This document shows positions 21,875-33,715 of a DNA stretch of 64,000 nucleotides, piece by piece. The DNA is from Chamaecyparis obtusa (lineage: Eukaryota > Streptophyta > Pinopsida > Cupressales > Cupressaceae): assembly GCA_027943335.1 (NCBI GenBank), contig BSBK01006379.1, forward strand, positions 496,001-560,000. Direction: 5' to 3'. Position numbers and translations under genes: made by a program. Each line of letters begins with the position of its first letter. The stretch's first letter is position 1. A model generated the notes under the pieces. The model saw nothing but the letters and a program-made list of their open reading frames with translations, searched no databases and was not told the DNA's origin.

Positions 21875-22309
21875 TGTTAGGATTAACAAGGTAGAAATAA
21901 CAATTACATGCAAATATAACAAATATTAGAAAACAATAAACCACACAAAAGAGAACACAAGACACAAAGATTTAACATGGTAAACCCAATCCCTAGGCTA
22001 TGTCCACCAATAGCGAGTCCAATATTTTATTATCCAGTGATTACAATCTGTAATCCCTTACAGCTCAATTCCTCTGCAAGTACTAAAATCATACATCATA
22101 ATGAAATCCCTAACCCTAAGCCAATATAACAAGGCTTATGTCGGTTAACAAGTTAACCCTAAAATACTTGATGAGTCAACCTAAGAAAAGGCTTGACGAG
22201 TCAACCTAGGGAAATGTTTGACGTGTCAACTCAAAAATGTTTGACGAGTTAACCCCACAATGAATGAAAAGTGTACAGTACTTTCCTAATCAGTCGCCAC
22301 AAGCTAACA
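21875..22309 (-). repeat. 5' LTR of copia F
   Basis: TGTTAGGATTAACAAGG ... AGCTAACA, very similar to the other LTR; the main length difference is a small indel near 22050 and another near 22258. Carries the same TTGAC-type minisatellite at 22165-22255. Confidence 0.93.
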
Positions 22310-22608
22310 CCATGTCTAGGGTAAACCCACCCAAATGAATGTTTTCATGGTGGAATTTTGTGCCAACAATGAATTTAGAGAGATTTGAGATGCCATGCAA
22401 CTTTCTATTGAATGGATCTAACTATTTTTGCATCAACAAAAAAAATATTTCCCTACAAAAACTACATCGAGTCTTGAAAATTTGAGATAGGTTATTGTAG
22501 GTGGGCCTCTTTCAATCCTATATATTTAGAAAAATTATTTGGAGGTGCTACAGATTGGGATAAATATCTCATTAAATTTCTTCACTTTTGTGCACCCAAG
22601 ACACTTAA

Positions 22609-23373
22609 GGGCCCATTTGAGGGATGGAATTAGACTAGAATTGACATTATCTAATTTTGGATAATGTCAATTCCATGTTTGTGTCCATCCAAAAAAATGG
22701 AATTGGAATTTCAAAATTCCAATTTTGCCCCAAAATGGGCATTTGCATCTTCCACTCAAATAGGTGGAATTAGAATTTTGAATTCCAATTCCAATTTAAA
22801 TTATAAAACTAAATTTAATATTTTGTGGGATCCGTGACTATAAGGATGTATATTATATTTCCATAAGGATGTATATAGATACATGTGTATATATACATAT
22901 GTGTATATATACACATGTGTGCATATACATATGTGTATATATACACACGTATGTATGTGTGTGTATATATATAAACATGTGTATGTATATGTGTGTATGT
23001 GTATATGTATGTGTATACACATATGTAGACACATGTGTGTATGTGTGTATATGTGTATACATGTGTGTATATACACATACATATATACATATACACATGT
23101 GTATATATATATAGATATGTATGTATGTATGTATATACACATGTGTGCATATGTGTATATATATACATGTATGTGTGTATATATAGATATATACATACCA
23201 TATTCAAAGAAATTAAAATTCCTTATGCATCTTCTCAGTCATCTTCTAGGTGAACCAAATGGGTCAACCCATATTCTGAAAATCATTTTTCAGGATTTGT
23301 ATCTTCCAAAATTACAACATCTTCCAGAATTGACTATATCTAGTGTTTGGTATTCCAGCACCCAAACAGACCC
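22609..23373. mobile_element. Harbinger-like MITE containing a microsatellite
   Basis: Starts GGGCCCATTTGAGGG and ends ...CCCAAACAGACCC, imperfect terminal inverted repeats of about 20 bp. Flanked by TAA at 22606-22608 and 23374-23376, and joining the flanks restores the satellite monomer. A three-base TWA duplication and GGGxCxxTTTG ends are typical of PIF/Harbinger and Tourist-type elements. The element has no transposase frame, so it would depend on an enzyme made elsewhere. The middle is a purine-pyrimidine microsatellite, which probably accounts for much of its unusual length. Confidence 0.85.
22866..23200. repeat. Alternating purine-pyrimidine tract (TATACACATGTG)n
   Basis: About 330 bp of mixed TA, CA and GT steps with almost unbroken alternation of purine and pyrimidine. 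The overlapping frames rich in Tyr, Ile, Cys and His on both strands are products of this repeat and not genes. Confidence 0.95.
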
Positions 23374-24600
23374 TAAGGGACATCGCCAATAGGGTATGGC
23401 ACCGAGCATTCTGGAAAGTGGGAAGCCAAAATAGGACCATGCCTAGGGTAAAACCACCCAATCAGATGTGTTCATGGTGGCAGTTTGTACCCACTATGAA
23501 GAGAGTGATATTTGGGCTACCTTACAACTTTTCATTAAATGCATCTAACAATTTTTGCATGGACAAAAAAATCACTACCCTACAAAAACTACTTATAGTC
23601 TTGAAAATATAAGTTATATTTTTATAGGGGGGGCTCTCATTATCCTATACATTTAGATAGATCATTCAAATATGTCACGGATTGGGAGAAATATGTAATC
23701 AAATTTCATCATTTTTGTGCACTTAGGGCACTTAAGGTACCTCGGTAGGGTATGGTGTTGAGTGTTCTCAAAAGTGGGGAACCAAAGTGATACCATTAAT
23801 AGGGAAAATTTTCCCAATTAGACACATTCATGTTGGTAGTTTGCAACTATAATGAAAAGAGCAATTTTTGGTCTACCTTGCAACTTTCCATTGCATGCAT
23901 GTAATGATTTTTGCATCCATAGAGAAATCACTACTCTATAAAAATTGCTTTGAGTTTTTAAATTATGAGATAGGTTATTGTATAGAGGCCTCTCAAAATC
24001 CCATGCATTTAGATAAATCATTTTCAAGTTCCATGGATTGGGATAAATAGCCTGTCAAATCTCATCACTTTTGTGTACTTAGGGCACTTAAGGGACATCA
24101 TTGGTAGGGTATAGCGTCGAGCGTTTCAGTGAGTGGAGAGCCAAAACAAGACCATGCCTAAGGTAAACCTTCCCAAATGGATGCATTCACAATAACAATT
24201 TGTGACCATAACAAATAGAGAGAGAATTGGGCTACCTTGCAAATTTTAATTTAATGCATCTAACAATTTTGGAACCAACGGAAAAATTGTTTCCCTATAA
24301 AAACCACTTCAAGTATTAAAAATATAAGATAGGTTATTGTAGAGGGGCCTCCTTTGATCCTATAATTTTATAATAATAATTTTCAGGTGCTACAAATGAG
24401 GAGAAATATCCCATCAAAGGTTTTCAATTTTGTGCACTTAGGGCACTTAATGGACATTGTCGGTAGGGTATGGTGTCAAGAACTCTAGTGAGTGGGGAGC
24501 CAAAAAAAGATCATAACTAGGGTAAACCTTCCTAATTAGATGTTTTTGTGCTAGTGGTTTCGACTCATGATGACAAAATGATATTTAGAATGTCTTGCAC

Positions 24601-25436
24601 TATTGTCAAGGAGTGTGACTCTCTCAAAAGGTGGTAGTTATAAAAGGTTGAAACTCTTTCAAAGGGCATAAAGGATGAAGGATTGGGAATCTCTAGAAAG
24701 GTTGTAATAATGAAAGGTTGTGAGTCTATCATCATGAAGATATAAATAGGATGGAAATTTATTTTTTGAATGCATGGAAGAAGGGATCATCACTCTTAAA
24801 TATATGAATTTCATATTCATTCAATGACAATTAACTGATATATAAAATCATTCACTAACATAACAACGTATGTGAATATGAAGATAAAATATGGATGGGG
24901 TTTTGAATCCTTGAGGGAGCCTACTTGTATTGGTGTGAAGAACCCTATAATAAATAAATCTAAATGTTAACTATGAATGTTAAGTATGTTAAATATGAAA
25001 TAAGTTATGGACTATTCATTATTTCTTAATTTTATCTAATTTAAATGTATATTGATGTATGCTAATCATTGAAAATTGATAGCCTCCTAGTAGAGGACAT
25101 TGAATAGAATATTATCAAAAAAAAAATATTATGGAAAAATAATAACAAATATCATCCATAAACATCAGATAATATTGAAACATAGTAAAAACAACACTTG
25201 CATAATAGAAATATGTAATGATTCCATAAACATGAATAATACATCTACTGCACATTAGGAAGAAATTATATGAAAATACAAATTCTATATATAAAATTAT
25301 TTTAAAAAGATATGTATCTTCATATACAAATATGGCATAAATGTCAAATCGAACAAAGTTTTACAAAATGTGGCATATGCCATTGCAAAATCTCTACAAA
25401 ATACATATATCTCTATACAGTGTGACATTTTCCATC
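24601..25436. other. No gene recognised
   Basis: AT-rich spacer beyond the array. Around 24610-24740 a loose motif (gaaaggttgtgagtctatc) recurs in decayed form. No RNA gene or transposon ends recognised. Confidence 0.45.
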
Positions 25437-25556
25437 TCAAAATGTGGCACATGGCATCTCAAAATCTGTATAACTAAATATCTCTATGAAATCATAGGCT
25501 ACTGGTGGATCATCAAAATGTAGCCTCTTTGAATTAGTCTTTGGCTCTGAAGGATC
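25437..25556 (-). pseudogene. Exon-like open stretch (possible last exon), unrecognised
   Basis: On the minus strand a splice-acceptor-like TTTATTTTTTTAG precedes a 39-codon open stretch beginning DPSEPKTNSKRLHFDDPPVA and ending in TGA at 25437. I recognise no family. Other minus-strand exon-like stretches appear beyond copia A (44347-45440), so both could be remains of one gene or transposon split by the 18.6-kb insertion. This is a guess from splice signals only. Confidence 0.3.
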
Positions 25557-25743
25557 CTAAAAAAATAAAAAGTTCAAACCACAATTATGATTACTTAAAT
25601 TATATATTTAAAAAAGATTTAACATCAAAATGTATATACATTGAACTATTTAATTGAAATTTAAAATTGAATTCTCAGATTCCTCAACTCTACATCTCCT
25701 CATGCAGTCAAGAGTCCTAGAATATATTATCAGTAGTAAAGGG

Positions 25744-27194
25744 TGTTACCAAAACTTATAGTAATGTTGAATATTGATTATCTTATGGTGTTGATGATGA
25801 AGACCGACTAAGATCAAAGGAATACAAGATAGTATAAAGGTTAGATTAGTTATTGTCTTGTCATTGATGTCAACTAATTGATTTTTGGTTTATATTATGT
25901 TTCCATATCATTAGTTATATGATATAAGTTGAATGAGTTAAGAAGATTAAGAAATGAGATGTTGTGAAGTTGAAGAACTTAAATTCATGGTCGACTGATA
26001 TAGATCAGACAATGATTATCTATTATATTAATATAATTGTTTTTTACCTAACATATGATTATGTTAAGTTGGTAAAGCATGGTAATGAAGAATTATCAAG
26101 TTGGTAAGCAAAAGATTTTTGGCTAACGAGAAGGAAATGTCACTCGGTAAAGGAAAAGGAACCGAAGGCACCGAGCGAAGTTAACTGAAATTTAGGATGA
26201 GCTAGCCGAGGAAGGAATAGTAATTAAATAAAGATTGGAACACCATTTAATGACTATCTATGATGATATGGATGATCATGATGACAAGAAACTTAGTTAC
26301 ATAGATCTACAGACATGAAAATTCAAGGTGAAGATCTACAGCTTAGATCTAAATGGTGAAAGTGAAGGAACAAATTTCAAGAAAATTTCAAGTTCCTAGG
26401 TGAACAAAAAATGTGTTGCCGAGATCCAAATTAAAGGTATAATGAATGAAATGGTTAAGATTGATCAAATAAAAATGTAAAGAGGATATTAAGAGGAAAA
26501 AGTTGTCTATATAAAGAATGGATTTGTATGAACAAATAGATGGAAAATTGAGGAGTTGAAGAGTCATCGAATGAAATAGTGAAGAAGGAAAAAATAGATT
26601 CTAAGTCAGATAGGAGGATCTGATGAAGTGTTGAAGCCATTGGAAAGTGAAGATTGAAGAATGCACAAAGGATTTGGTTATGCAAATATAGTTGCAAATT
26701 TAAAGGTCAAATCATTTACTGTTGCTTACTAACATTTGTGATAGAGTGGACTTAATAGTCTTATTGTTAAATCCTTGAAAAAGGTAACATTCTAAAGAGT
26801 GTTTGAAGCCCTTTAACTAGACCACTCCTAAAAAGGTGAAGACCCTAACAAATCTGAGGTAAATTCCTTGATCTGGTCACACCTAACACTGTGCATTGTA
26901 ATCTCTAACTGGATTGGCTCTTAACTAGATGTTCTTCAACAAAGTATTTTCTCAGTGGGCGACAATTTCCACAATGGTTTTTCCCAAAGTTGGGTTTCCA
27001 TTTTAAATATTGGTGTTACATGTGATGTATGATTTGTGTGAATGATTTACTAATTAATAAAGTTTATTTATTATTGTTGGTAAATTGTAAACTGTATTTA
27101 GTCAATTTTTCACTAAGTTAATTAGAGAATATTTTTTTAGGTATTTGGAATAAAGGATTACTAATTCACCCCCCCCACTCTCTGTAATCCAACA
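25744..27194 (+). repeat. 5' LTR of copia A
   Basis: TGTTACCAAAACTTATAG ... TCCAACA, 1451 bp, with a TATA box (CTATATAAAG, 26507-26516). The final ~40 bp hold a C-run (TTCACCCCCCCCACTCTC) that is also found in the LTRs of copias B and D. Confidence 0.92.
26508..26516 (+). promoter_or_regulatory. TATA box of copia A 5' LTR
   Basis: TATATAAAG about 765 bp into the LTR. The 3' LTR has CTATAAAAAG at the matching place (43646). Confidence 0.55.
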
Positions 27195-27195
27195 A

Positions 27196-27208
27196 TTGGT
27201 ATATGAGA
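27196..27208 (+). other. Primer binding site of copia A (decayed)
   Basis: TTGGTATATGAGA directly after the LTR end, a decayed form of the initiator-Met type TGGTATCAGAG. Confidence 0.7.
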
Positions 27209-27258
27209 TAAGTACTCTAGAGAGAAAATTTTGAAGGACTTGAGTAAAAGATCTGAAG

Positions 27259-28258
27259 ATGTATAGGATAGAAGTACCTAAGCTAAACAAGGAAAGTTTC
27301 TCAACATGGAAAAGAAGGATGAGATTGTATCTATCTAGGATTGGAGAATATTCACTAAATCTTCAGGATAATAATTTTACTCCATTGCCTCCTGGACCTA
27401 TGACATTTGATTAGATGAGAGAGAAGCAGGAACACAACTTGGTAATGATAGAGATTGCTTCTTCCCTAACTGATGTTGAATTATATGTTGTTAAGGATTA
27501 TGTCAATTCAAAAGAGATGTGGGAGAGGCTTACACTTATATATGGAGGAGATCATCATGTACAAAAAGCTAAGGTTGAGAGCCTCAGAGGAAAGTATGAT
27601 GAAATGAGAATGAAGGATGAAGATAACATCACACAATATAGTTGCAGAATCAAGAAGTTGTAAGTGCCATCAGAAGTGTTGGTGGATCATTGACTAATGA
27701 AGAAGTGGTAAGTAAAATTCTAAGACTATTTCTTCCAAATAGGCTATTAGAGTATCTACTATTCAGGAATTGAGATATATACCAAATAATGTTGTTACTC
27801 TTGAAGCCCTAATCGGTAAGCTAACTTATTTTAAACTAAGTAATTATGATATAATAGTCTACAGACTATTGAAATTGCATGTTCAAGTCATCTTTAAGCA
27901 TTGGATCATAAAGAAAAGATAAATAGATTCACATTAGTTCATATGGAAATGAATATTGTAATATTCTAAATGAAGAAAAAGAACAAGAAGAGTTAGAGGC
28001 ATTTTTGGCTAAGAGACTACCGAGAGGTAAAGGAAAGTATAAAGGTAAATTACCTCTAAAATGTTTTAACAACAATAAGATTGGTCACATTGCATCATGA
28101 TGTCTTGACAGTGACAAGAATGATAATAACGACAAAAGGGACAACTGACATTAAAGATTTAGAGACTACAAGGATAAAGGTAACATGTCTTGATACCTAG
28201 CTAAAGAAGGTATAACCGATGATGAATCTGATGATACTGCAGAAGGATATAAATTTTT
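27259..28258 (+). pseudogene. Copia A gag
   Basis: From an ATG at 27259 the frame reads VPKLNKESFSTWKRRMRLYL, stops at a TAG (about 27412), then continues in the same frame to 27663 with NSKEMWERLTLIYGG. Further pieces to 28258 include a nucleocapsid knuckle remnant at about 28055 (KCFNNNKIGHIAS, second Cys lost). It is homologous to the gag of copia D (59967-60239). Copia B begins directly after. Confidence 0.82.
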
Positions 28259-29705
28259 TGTTAGAATACAAACACCACTGAGAGGGGGGGTGAATCAGTG
28301 GTTACTTAAAACTTTTTCTTTTTAACTTTACAATTTCAACTTTTATAATTATAACATAAAGCTATAAAATAATGAGCAAGATATACAAGAATAAAAAGGT
28401 ACACAATATTTATAATGGAAAACCCCTTAGGGTAAAAAATCACTTTGAATCTAAACCTTTATTAGCCTCTTGGGAAAAAAATTTAGAGATACAATTCTGG
28501 GAAGCACCAACACCCTATTTTAGAAACACTGATTTCAAGGAACACCAATCCCTTACATCTGAAGCACCAACTTCAAGAATAAAAGAAGCACCAACTTCCA
28601 AAAGGAATAAATAAGATACAATATCAAAGGATCAACTCTATTACAATACAAATAAAAAATCATTGATTTCAACTTCTTGTTCAAAATATAATACAGGATA
28701 TACTTCTCTTCTTCTCTCTTATTGATTCTTTTACATAAATAAATTTCACCAAAGAATAAAAGCCTTCTAACAATGAATATGTTAGATTATAAAAAGTATA
28801 ATAAGACTTAAAAAAACATATTTGAATGCAAGAACATTACATGAGTTAATGTCTTTCAAACTATCAACTTTCTTGAAATGATAAACCCTTGTTTCTCTTC
28901 AAAACATCAAGTACCCAAATATATTTTCTTTTTCCATTAAAATATCTGATCAAGTACTAATGTGAATGACTAAAAAATAAATATATATCTCTTATTCTAT
29001 CTTTGATAAACTTCTACAATGAAAATCAATTCACAAATGACAAAATAGAAACATAAAGCATTACCCTCTTCTTTGTTGTTTAAAATCTGCCTCCAAGTTG
29101 TTCGATCTACAAAGAATTCCACACAAATCCTGCAACTTCTGTCCAAACCCCTATACAATATTTTAGAAGAATGTATCCCCTACTTATAAACCAACAAATT
29201 TGACATTTTTGAGCTAGTTACATAACCCAAACTTCAATTAGACCAAAACTGCTAAAAATTGCTAAAAATGTCATGACTTTTTGTAACTGCTTGTGATAAA
29301 CAGACCTTTTATATTTCCATGCATGTGATATACAAAAAATAACAATGATCCATTTTAGATAATTCATTTCCCATTCCAGAAAGGTATTACAGTTGGAGAC
29401 TATTGAATAACTAAGCCTATCAACTTTCACATAGACCAAAACTATTTTTTTATAATTGCTTTTTTAACCAATGTGAACATTAAGTGTTAATTGTATAACA
29501 TTTAAGTGTATGTCTTGAATATGTTTTAAACAATATTTAAGGACGTCAAATAATATGATTTCATTATTTTAACCTTTTCATGTACTTGTATCATTTGTAT
29601 ATCATCACCTGTAGAATACATCATGTACCTCTATAGATTCCATCAATACATTTTTATCAATATCATTAGCCAACCTCATATATCAATCAAAATATGTTTT
29701 CATCA
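28259..29705 (-). repeat. 3' LTR of copia B
   Basis: TGTTAGAATACAAACACC ... GTTTTCATCA. A TATA-like TTTATAAG lies on the minus strand at 29183-29190. Confidence 0.82.
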
Positions 29706-29710
29706 TGATT

Positions 29711-29727
29711 TTTCTCCCCCTTTGAAA
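29711..29727 (-). other. Polypurine tract of copia B
   Basis: On the minus strand TTTCAAAGGGGGAGAAA shortly before the LTR start. Confidence 0.7.
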
Positions 29728-30100
29728 TCAATGAAAAAGGAGATATACCAAGGTTTTAGTAGTAAAAATTATCACAAATGCTTCCTGTGAAACCTATCAC
29801 ACACTGAGTAACATATGCAAGAGAAGAAAGAGAGAGAACTCCCAATCTGGTTCTCAATCTTTGAAACACATCTTTTGAGAGAGATTTATTGAATATGTTA
29901 GCTAACTAATCTACCTTTTTCCCTCTTATAATCTATTCTTGAGGATGATATTTCTTGAATCTTGAACCTGTGGAGTTTGTACCTATTGGTTCTGGTGTTC
30001 CTATTTAATCTTTTATCTCTTCTTCACTTTATTCAATATTTTTAACTAATTTTTTCAAGTCGTTATCATTTTCTTGAAGGAGAGTATGCATTCACCTATC
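29728..30100 (-). other. Copia B 3' remnant after deletion
   Basis: Non-coding 3' sequence and a short stretch possibly from the start of the RT region (about 29960-30010 on the minus strand). Integrase and RT cores are absent. Confidence 0.4.
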
Positions 30101-30500
30101 CCATTAGACAAACATCTTTATTATTTTTAGTATTTGTGATATCTTTTAAGTTTTATACATTCCCTTTAGATCTTTTACCTAATGAAACCAACTATCCCAA
30201 TTTAAATTTGATTTGACAACCATGATCATCTTGAACAAAAATTCATATCTATTATTACAAATTTGACTAACACTTATAATATTGTACTTCAATCCCTCAA
30301 CATAGTACACATCATGAATAGACATTTTTCACTAAGCATCAAATAACCCAAACCTTTAATTTTTCCTTGAAGAATCATCACCAAAACTCACACTGCCACC
30401 TTTGTAGTTAATCAATTTATCAAAATTTGTTTTATCACATGTCATCTATCTAGAAAAACCACTATCAATTATCCACAAGTCCTTTTCTTTAGAATGTAAA
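30101..30500 (-). pseudogene. Copia B protease remnant
   Basis: On the minus strand near 30480 reads LWIIDSGFSR, then a stop, then MTCDKTNFDKLINYKGGSVS. This matches the copia protease site with an intact Asp-Ser-Gly. The rest is in broken frames. It is followed by the deletion of integrase and RT. Confidence 0.72.
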
Positions 30501-32361
30501 TCAATTTGAACAAACATAAACTTAGGCCTCCATATCTTTGTCACTTTAGTATCAAATTGTTTATCAACTTGTAGTCTAGTATAAGATTGATCATTCTGAA
30601 ATGTCTTATTTTTTCAATTCCTCATAACATGACCAAAAAGATTACATTTATAACATCTTAGACCATTCAGTTTAGGAAAGGATTAACCAAAACAAAACTT
30701 TGAAAACCTTCTTGATATATATTTTCAATTACTTATTCTATGTCCATATTGATGACACATGAAGAAATACCCATCAAAGAAAGAAGTGAGCCTATTTAAA
30801 GATATTTTACCCATGAATGAAGAACTTGATGTAACCTGTCTTTTACCATTAGAAATCTAATTAAAATCTACATTTTTATCTAAATTTGAATTGGTAACAT
30901 GTTGATCTATGTATTTACTTTTAGATTTGAATATCTAAAATAAAGATTTATCTTTCTTGTCACTAGAACATTCTCCAAGTTCAAAACCAATTCCACTTAG
31001 ATCATCATTTCTTCTTTGTTTCCTTAACATGTCATCCAAATTAGTACTCTCATATTTTTATAACTTTCTTTTATATGAAACTACTTCATTCATTAACCTT
31101 GTACATTCATGATCTTTAGAACTTAACTCTTCCTTAGTGACAAAGACAATTCTCTTTTGTTCCTCCACTTGTAATTTCAAATCTATAACTTGTTGATTTA
31201 ATTCGTTAATTTATTTTTTAAATTTATTTTTTTCCTTTATGAATTTATTTTCTTGAGCACTTAAATTCCTTTTTAATTCCTTGATCTTTTTAAATGCATA
31301 AAGAAATTCACATTCTAAAACAACTTCAACAAGTTAAACATCATCATTACTATCTGATTCATGACAAGTAGTTTCTATAGCCATGAATGAAACTTCATTT
31401 TCATCACATTCAAAACTACTAGATTCACTATCTGATACATCAACAATAAAACTCTTCTTCTTCTAAAATAACTCCTTTTTGTTATAGAATTTCTTTCTAC
31501 TTGATTTCTCTTTCTCATCTTCTACTTCATCATGACTATTATAAAGACATTTAGATGCAAAGTTTCCTATTTTACCACAATTAAAGAATTTGAAAGGAAG
31601 TTTACCTTTGTATTTACCCACTACTTTCTTTAATTTCCTTGATAAATTTTATTCAAGACCATCAAGGTCTTCTGATTTTGATGAGACTTTCTTTTCCTTC
31701 TTTTTTTCTTTGAATGTTGCTTCTTTGCTAGTGGATTCCTGCTTGCCAAAATTTCTCATTTCATAAGCTACAACTGCTCCATGAATATCTTCCATTGTAT
31801 ATTTGTTAATGTACTTAGTTTCTTCTATGGAACATATTTTAGAATCAAACTTATTAGGAAGAGATCTTAAAACTTTCTTTACAACATCAATATCATCAAT
31901 TGTTTCACCAAGTCCTCTTATGCCATTCAGAATTTCATCTATCTTAAGGAGATAGTCTTCTACCTTTTCATCATATCCCATTTTTAGATCTTAAAATATT
32001 GATTTTAAATATTGTATCTTGGCTTCTTTAAATCTATAACGACTATGATTTAAGTGTTTTTTAACTTTTCCCATACTTCTTTAGAAGATCCACAATGCAT
32101 AACCTTAACAAACACATCTTTAGACAAATTGTTAAGTATTGAAAATATAGTTTTCATATCAATTTCATATTTCCTCTTTTCATCAAGATCTCTAGGTAAA
32201 GTATTAAGAACATTATAACCATTGTCAACTAAAGCCCAAACATCAACATTAATAGTCAATAAGTATGTTTGCATCATAGATTCCCAAAAATAATAATTTG
32301 ATCCATCAAAAATAGGAACGTTTGAAGAACTATCTTGAACCATTATAATTAAGTATTCCAT
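30501..32361 (-). pseudogene. Copia B gag
   Basis: 32050-32361 encodes the Gag N-terminal part (VPIFDGSNYYFWESMMQTYL ... SSKEVWEKLKN). 31649-31981 continues (RGLGETIDDIDVVKKVLRSL). About 31540-31620 holds a knuckle FFNCGKIGNFASKC with one Cys and the His lost. 30501-31500 is a Lys/Glu-rich spacer with many stops. The Gag type (DUF4219/UBN2-like order) is common in plant copia elements. Confidence 0.82.
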
Positions 32362-32412
32362 TCAACAAAAACCTACCCAAAGTTGTTAAACTTGATGTAG
32401 GGAACCTTTCTT

Positions 32413-32420
32413 TGATACCA
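32413..32420 (-). other. Primer binding site of copia B
   Basis: Minus strand TGGTATCA, the start of the initiator-Met complement, two bases inside the 5' LTR. Confidence 0.65.
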
Positions 32421-32422
32421 CT

Positions 32423-33695
32423 TTTTGGAATACAAACACCTCCGAGAGTGGGGGTGAATCAGTGGTTACTTAAAACTGGTTATTTTCAACTTTACAATTT
32501 CAACTTTTACAATTATAACATAAAGTTATAAAAAAATGAATAAGATATACATGAATAAAAGGGTACACAATATTTATAGCATGGAAAACCCCTTACGATA
32601 AAAAATCACTTTGAATCTGAACCTTTATTAGCCTCTTGGGCAAAACTTTTAGAGCTACAACTCTAGGAAGCACCAACACCCTATTTTAGAAACATCGATT
32701 TCAAGGAACACCAATCTCTTACACCTGAAGCACCAACTTCAAGAATACAAGAAGCACCAACTTCCAAAATGAATAAATGAGATACAAAATTAGAGGATCA
32801 AATCTATTACAATACAAATCATAAATCACTAATTTCAACTTATTGTTGTAAACATAATACAGGATATACTTCTCTTCTTCTCTCTTACTGATTCTTCTAC
32901 ATCAATAAATTTCACCAAAGAATACAAGACTTCTTACAATGAATATATCAGATTATAAAAACTCTAATCAAAATTAAAGCAATATATTTTAATTCAATAA
33001 CATTAGTCTTTCAAACTATCAACTTTCTTGAAATGATAAACCCTTGTTTCTCTTCGAAACATCAAGTACCCAAATATATTTTCTTTTTCCATTAAAATAT
33101 CTAATCAAATACTGATGTGGATGACTCAAAAGTAAATAGATATCCCTTCTTCTATCTTTGATAAACTTCTATAATAAAATTCAATTCACAAATGACAAAA
33201 TAGAAACATAAAGCATTACCCTCTTCTTTGTTGTTTAAAATCTGTCTGCAATTTGTTCGGGCTACAAAGAATTACACACAAATATTTTAGAGGTATGTAT
33301 CCCCTACTTATAAACCAAAAAATTTGACATTTTTGAGCTAGTTACATAACCCAAACTTCAATTAGACCAAAACTGCTAAAGCTGTCATGAATTTTTATAA
33401 CTACTTATGATAAACAGATGTTTTCTCTTTCTGTAAATGTGATATACAAAAAATAATAAAGATTTATTTTAGATAATGCATTTCCCATTCCAGAAAGGTA
33501 TTATAGTTTGGTTCTATCAGATAATTAAGCCCGTCGACATTCACATAGAGCAAAACTATTTTTTATAATCATTTTCTTAACCAATGTGAACATTAAGTGT
33601 TAATTATATAACACTTAAGTGTATGTCTTTAATATGTTTTGAATAATATTTAAGAAAATAAAATAAGATAATTTCATGATTTTAACCATATCATA
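32423..33695 (-). repeat. 5' LTR of copia B, truncated
   Basis: Aligns with 28259 to about 29560 and then stops, missing the last ~150 bp of the LTR. The first bases are mutated (TTTTGGAATAC against TGTTAGAATAC). Confidence 0.8.
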
Positions 33696-33715
33696 TGCCC
33701 ATTATAATTTCATGG

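Larger units (their letters stand above)
17251..22309 (-). mobile_element. Copia F: full-length Ty1/copia element
   Basis: 5059 bp with LTRs at 17251-17703 and 21875-22309 and target duplications CCATG (17246-17250 and 22310-22314). Removing the element rejoins the satellite monomer. All coding motifs are on the minus strand in the copia order gag, protease, integrase, RT, RNase H. The integrase tail (GYGIDEFGYRLWDF, SRDVIFNEKVLY) resembles the Tork/Tnt1 lineage. All genes carry stops or frameshifts. It is the same family as copia C (35567-40826), but the U3 part of the LTR differs. Confidence 0.95.
14957..24600. repeat. Tandem array of ~358-bp monomers, interrupted by three insertions
   Basis: The landmark GGGCACTTAAGGGACAT (with variants) occurs at 14960, 17178, about 22600, 23726, 24082 and 24441. 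The last three are 356 and 359 bp apart. After removing each insertion plus its target duplication (1861, 5064 and 768 bp), the other intervals become 357, 358 and 358 bp. So this was a simple array of about 5.4 monomers, roughly 1.95 kb, before the insertions. Each monomer holds 'gagtggggagccaaaacaggacc' and 'atgagataggttattgtag'. No coding capacity is recognised in the monomers. Confidence 0.9.
28259..33695 (-). mobile_element. Copia B: internally deleted copia element nested in copia A
   Basis: LTRs at 28259-29705 and 32423 to about 33695, minus strand. Gag and a protease fragment remain; integrase, RT and RNase H are missing. The right LTR lacks its last ~150 bp, so the right target duplication cannot be found and the right boundary is approximate. 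Copia A resumes in frame with its protease spacer near 33716-33780. Confidence 0.82.

Noticed and set aside
22801..23392. Open frames rich in Tyr, Ile, Cys, His and Val on both strands
   Set aside because: They are translations of the alternating purine-pyrimidine tract in the MITE.
14957..24600. Ribosomal RNA spacer or 5S array
   Set aside because: Monomers of about 358 bp lack recognisable 5S or other rRNA sequence or polymerase III boxes.
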